NCBI GenBank assembly: GCA_034190875.2
Contig: CM067356.1
Coordinates: 29,338,204 to 29,402,203 of the forward strand
Length of the DNA stretch: 64,000 bases
Source: Urechis unicinctus
Taxonomy: Eukaryota > Annelida > Polychaeta > Xenopneusta > Urechidae
Direction of reading: 5' to 3'
Position numbers and translations under genes: made by a program
In this document: positions 60,011 through 64,000 of the stretch, one piece after another
How positions within the stretch are numbered: position 1 is the first letter of the stretch
Layout of the letters: every line of letters begins with the position of its first letter
The notes under the pieces: model-generated
Seen by the model: only the letters and a program-made list of their open reading frames with translations
Told to the model about the DNA's origin: nothing
Databases searched by the model: none

Positions 60011-61874
60011 GCAACACACTTCACATTATCCACATTACATCCGACACTAATTTGTCTCATGTGTGCTTGATCCCGACCATACAGGTCCGTGCCAGCATTA
60101 TTATTAATTATTTATCATTGCGCTGTTCTGGCAGGCTTATGTGTCGTTCGTCTCTGCGCTCCCGTAGATTCGCGAAGGCTACCCCCAACGGCGATCCCGT
60201 GAAGGGTTAAGTCAACAATCTTTGTAACAACGAGACATTGACACCCACAAAGAGGCTCGGCTAGACTACACCCTGACTACCCACAATGCAAATGCCAACT
60301 CCCAGATACACCAATGCACTGCAAAGCTTGGCAATGAGCCCAGGAGGAAGTTCTTTCGCAGATAACCTCTTTCTGCAAATAAAGGTTTTGCTCGATTTAT
60401 TAGCTAGACACTCGAGCACCTGTTTCTGATCTGCACGAACCTTTACATAGATCCGTTATTACATAAGCCTAGAAGCACCCAAAATTAAACACTGCAGGTA
60501 TCGTGGCTGTTTGTCGCATCATTTTCTTGTTAGTTCTTGGTCTTTACTAAGCCTGTTACTGGCTAGCATATGTAAATGTTCTTCACATGTGATTTGTAAT
60601 TGACAGCGGTGTTACCGATATTTACATCCATGTCTGATTAGGCAAGCGGTCTGATATCGTATAGGGAAATAAAAATCATTTAATTTCCCAGACGAAGGCA
60701 ACATCAAAGGTTAGCAGTCGAAAAAACTGATGCGGCATTCGATGCCACAACCATCCAAAATTATCCGCCATGTATTTTATTGCACGTTTTAATAGAAGAA
60801 AAACACCTAAATATACAGGATCCTAGAATATACACTTATCATAAATTATAACGATGGAAAAGTGATCACAGTTTGATATCAATAACAAACGTTGATATGT
60901 GACAAATTCACTTGTTACGCAATAACACCTTCCTTTCTGCCCAAAACGCGACGGTAGAGACATTTGCAACGTAAATCACAGTTTGTATAACCAAGCGGCT
61001 TCAAGCTCTCAACGGAATAACTCACTTCACCACACAAATCTCATACAATTATTAATGTCAATCACTATTCCAAGTCAAACCTTCGCAGCATCCCACTAAA
61101 CATAACATTGCACCCCCACCCTTGTATTGTCCCTCTTTCTCCGAATCTACATCTCTGAATAGAACCTCACCTTGCACGATTGTTCCACCGAAAGAGCATG
61201 TTTCTTGACGTGGCCTAGTTCTGTGGAAGCAAAATCTGATCATTCTCATATCCCACTTCTAATAACTCATCCCACGATACATTAACTATCAATCTCATTC
61301 AGATGATATAAAGAAATCTTAATAGGAAATATAAGCTCAGTAACATCCATTGTTGTCTCTGGCACAGTAATCGATCAGAAACCCGGGCGCTCATGGCCCC
61401 CAGTTCGTTGTGAATGATCAAGTTTTAAAGCAATACACAAGGTTGCAATCGGAGAGCAGCCTCAGCCATCAAGCAGCATTTATCTGCAGAGCGTGCTATT
61501 CTACGCGTCCATCAAATGTACTTATGAGGGCCTTCGAGCGAATGTTGTCACATATATTGCTCAGAATAATCCACACTGAATTGATGACAAATCTTGTGCC
61601 ATATTGAGTGGGTTTGCATTAAGCTAACCGTTAACTCCTCATTGAGGATCGAAATAGTTCGCAGAAAACTACTCATTATGGCGTATGGCAAAGCTTTGAG
61701 AATATGTTCGTTATACCTAAAGACTATTATTAAGCACCATTGCAAGGCAAATCGTATTCAATTACACGACAGTGAATAAAACTCGCAATCTTACAAGAAT
61801 ATCCACCCTTTTTGTGGGGGTACCCTTAATGTATTTTTAAAAGCACGGCTTGGTATTTAAAAAATCTAAGCACA
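60011..61874. other. Intergenic, nothing recognised
   Basis: No motif-bearing ORF or element end was seen. Small ORFs at 61058–61249 (−) and 61410–61607 (+) are unsupported. Confidence 0.35.
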
Positions 61875-61880
61875 TTTATT
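61875..61880 (-). terminator. Poly(A) signal AATAAA of the 516-aa gene
   Basis: TTTATT on the + strand reads AATAAA on the minus strand 28 bases after the stop at 61908. This supports the single-exon gene being transcribed and gives it a very short 3'UTR. Confidence 0.6.
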
Positions 61881-61907
61881 TGCACGGTGGAACCTGGGTT
61901 TTCTTCC

Positions 61908-63458
61908 TTAAACAAGATAGAAGACTGGCTTGTCACTCGACTCCGTTTTACCTGATGGCGGAAACGGAAATGCGGATGGGGTGAACTTGTCTGGGGGTCT
62001 ATCGGGTATCAGCAAACCATCACCCTCGCCATTTGAAGATGTTACGGCGGATTTCTGGTCCCTTGTTTGATCCCCCTCGGTACCGTCATCCATTGACGTG
62101 GCTGATGTGATTCTGTAAAATGACCGCGAGTCGTTAAGTTGTGACACGGAGCTGCGGCTGAGGGAGGTGAAGGAAGTGGACAATGATGACGTCACAGAAC
62201 TCAAATACTTAGCGACGAGCGAAGGTTTACTTGGATAAACCGGAGATATGCTAGATGGCGATTGTGGAGAGCCCATGTCCCAATATACCGCCACGGAACA
62301 CGAAGCAGAGGAAGGGGTGAATTGGCTATCAGCAGGGGACAATGGGGTAAGTGGCGAGCAAGATGGTGTCGAATCTCTCTTGTACTGCGTTTCGTCACGT
62401 GCTCGCGACCCGCAGGGATGGATGAAGGAATCTTCGATGTAGCCGCTTTCGTCTGGTTTATAATACGGAGTTATCGACTCCTGGCTGGAACGTGACCCGA
62501 GTGAATAGGAACGCTGGGCTGCTTCGTCAAGGTCGCTGTTCATTGCCAAGTGCATCAAATTTAAGTTGAAATTAACGCTGTCCATAACGAGATTGGACAC
62601 GCCCTTCTGGCGTCTAGAATGACTTCTTTTAGGAGATGTCTGTTCTTTTCTGTTAGAAGATTTGGCGCGCGCAGATTGTCTATCTCGATGACATCGTTGA
62701 GGATGGTCACGTGGTCTTCTCTTGCGATTTCGTTCGTATGCCCTGGCGTCGGAAAGAACGCCGGGGGCGGTTTTGATGTGGGTCACGCGACCCTCAGTAC
62801 GTCGAGCAGACGATTTCCCTTGCGACGATCCTGACGATGTTTGCCGATCAAAGACTTGATGTCGAGGACGCGTTCTGCGTGTCAATTCACACATACAAGC
62901 ATAAGAATCATTTTCCGAAGGCATCACCAACGGTGGAACGCGCTTCTTCGCTCTGACAGATCGTTTTGTTTCCTTAATATCCCCATGATAAACCATTGGT
63001 GATGTGATTGGTTGGCTTTTGATGGAATGTCGACTAGAATCGCTGCGTTGTCTATAAACACGCACATTTGACACACAAGATACGTCGGAATCAACGCCTC
63101 TAGTATCTACAAGACTGGATTGACGAAACAAATCTCGCTGATTTTGCTGATGAATGAGTAGCGATTGTCTCCTCTGCATATCTGTTTCACTCTCTGTACT
63201 CAAGACGCGAACCAACACTTTACGGTGAGGATATTTGGGTGAAAACGCATTTTGTAAAATCCCATCGGCTTCTCTTATATCCTCGTTCCACCAGTGCGTT
63301 ATCTTGATACAAATACCCATGAATAGAGCCAAACAGGCGACTAGGGGTAATACAACGAGGTTAGCTTGTGAGTCATTATGAAGCCTTCGTTCAACAGGAG
63401 CCAAGGGAATGTACTTGTAAAATACAAACGTCTGATTGCTGTCATTAGACGGTGCCAT
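61908..63458 (-). CDS. Single-exon single-pass membrane protein of unknown family
   Basis: An uninterrupted 516-codon ORF, by far the longest non-repetitive one here. The first 33 residues carry three N-glycosylation sequons (Asn5, Asn8, Asn28) and no cleavable signal peptide. Residues 34–53 (LVVLPLVACLALFMGICIKI) form one transmembrane segment, followed by WWNED. The remaining 460 residues are a Ser/Arg-rich, mostly disordered-looking cytoplasmic region with a strongly basic part (about 245–290) and a Ser/Pro/Thr-rich C-terminal half. It ends in FYLV, compatible with a class II PDZ ligand. The orientation is inferred from the sequons and the positive residues after the helix. I do not recognise the family. 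A poly(A) signal lies 28 bases after the stop. It could also be the last exon of a longer gene or a retrocopy. Confidence 0.8.
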   Translation of the reverse strand: MAPSNDSNQTFVFYKYIPLAPVERRLHNDSQANLVVLPLVACLALFMGICIKITHWWNEDIREADGILQNAFSPKYPHRKVLVRVLSTESETDMQRRQSLLIHQQNQRDLFRQSSLVDTRGVDSDVSCVSNVRVYRQRSDSSRHSIKSQPITSPMVYHGDIKETKRSVRAKKRVPPLVMPSENDSYACMCELTRRTRPRHQVFDRQTSSGSSQGKSSARRTEGRVTHIKTAPGVLSDARAYERNRKRRPRDHPQRCHRDRQSARAKSSNRKEQTSPKRSHSRRQKGVSNLVMDSVNFNLNLMHLAMNSDLDEAAQRSYSLGSRSSQESITPYYKPDESGYIEDSFIHPCGSRARDETQYKRDSTPSCSPLTPLSPADSQFTPSSASCSVAVYWDMGSPQSPSSISPVYPSKPSLVAKYLSSVTSSLSTSFTSLSRSSVSQLNDSRSFYRITSATSMDDGTEGDQTRDQKSAVTSSNGEGDGLLIPDRPPDKFTPSAFPFPPSGKTESSDKPVFYLV

Positions 63459-63482
63459 CGAGGAGTATGATAGTGTCGTCTG

Positions 63483-63488
63483 CTTATA
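63483..63488 (-). promoter_or_regulatory. Possible TATA box of the 516-aa gene
   Basis: TATAAG on the minus strand lies 25 bases before the ATG in a GC-rich stretch (CCAGGGTATAAGCAG). If used, transcription would start almost at the ATG, so either the leader is extremely short or the match is chance. Confidence 0.3.
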
Positions 63489-64000
63489 CCCTGGACGCCC
63501 CGCGGAATGACGTCATGGTTTCCACGAATGCGTCATTTATATGAGTCACTTGGCAGCGCTTCATGGCAGCTTGTTACATTTCAACTGAGACACCTTATTG
63601 TCATAGCAACACAATTTATTATCTGCAGCTTTGATATTCTGACGGCGGTGACAGCAAAATCTGAAGCGTTTCGACATCACGTGATGAAAAGTATCAAAAT
63701 TGTAAATGTCAGGATGCACTATGCCTTGATTAAATCGCCGTTCACCCAGCAGCATCACCCAAATTAAGCCGGCTGGCCTTCTGTCGGTTTACCCTGGCGA
63801 GTCTGCGAGCTGCGTCCCCTAATAAGACTAGTAGAAAGACCGATGCTGGGCGAGGGTAGGTTCGCAGGCGAGAGGGTTTCCAGGGTCGCTTATAGCTCTC
63901 CAGGCACGTCAACCTGTGGACCCTCTACAGATGCCCTCCAACACGAATGCCAATCTGTAAGCCGAACTTTGCCAAGTTAGCGCGGTCGGTTGATGATTTA
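63489..64000. other. Upstream flank, nothing recognised
   Basis: The last 230 bases (from about 63770) are noticeably more GC-rich than the surroundings and contain no ORF or motif I can name. They could be a promoter or the edge of another gene. Confidence 0.3.

Noticed and set aside
62201..62834. Small ORFs on both strands around 62.2–62.8 kb
   Set aside because: Shadows of the 516-aa gene, explained by its biased Ser/Arg/Pro codons.

Overview
This is a window of an animal (metazoan, invertebrate-type) nuclear genome. Evidence: genes split into many short exons with GT–AG (rarely GC–AG) introns; extracellular mosaic proteins with sushi/CCP, PLAT and mucin-like segments built from phase-1 exons; eukaryotic DNA-transposon and retrotransposon remnants; abundant micro- and minisatellites; AATAAA signals. 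Composition and repeats would fit a mollusc- or amphioxus-like genome, but I cannot fix the phylum from sequence alone. All exon models below were built by hand from splice sites, reading phase and family conservation; none has transcript support.

Layout. 1–1.8 kb: no coding exon recognised, possible 3'UTR of an upstream gene. 1.8–14.5 kb (+): a 31-exon strawberry-notch (SBNO) helicase-like gene, 1255 aa as modelled, ending in a UBZ4-type zinc finger and carrying a recently duplicated exon. 14.7–18.7 kb (+): a 7-exon, 329-aa membrane-anchored short-chain dehydrogenase of the retinol dehydrogenase 11–14 type, starting about 240 bp after the SBNO stop. 19.6–21.3 kb: a decayed DNA transposon with a YqaJ-nuclease fragment between imperfect terminal inverted repeats. 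22.2–27.4 kb (−): ten exons encoding eleven sushi domains plus a terminal transmembrane exon. 29.0–34.4 kb (−): signal peptide, an unrecognised Cys-containing region, a PLAT domain and a Thr/Pro-rich 27-bp-repeat mucin segment. Splice phases allow the last two blocks to be one gene (PLAT–mucin–11 sushi–TM). 34.4–41.3 kb: intergenic, dominated by a 32-bp minisatellite at 38.76–39.76 kb. 41.3–54.3 kb (−): a 10-exon, 636-aa type I membrane carboxylesterase/cholinesterase-like gene with an intact Ser/Glu/His triad; its introns hold a LINE fragment, an LTR-like segment and dispersed repeats. 54.7–56.9 and 59.2–60.0 kb: large pyrimidine-rich minisatellite fields. 61.9–63.5 kb (−): a single-exon 516-aa single-pass membrane protein of unknown family with a poly(A) signal close behind its stop.

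The genes are ordinary independent neighbours, not an operon. The most interesting points are the SBNO protein with PCNA-binding-like motifs and a ubiquitin-binding-type zinc finger, the possible PLAT–mucin–sushi receptor, and the orphan intronless membrane protein. Two dispersed-repeat families with several copies here (32.2, 44.5, 58.6 kb; 36.4, 58.3 kb) are also worth cataloguing.
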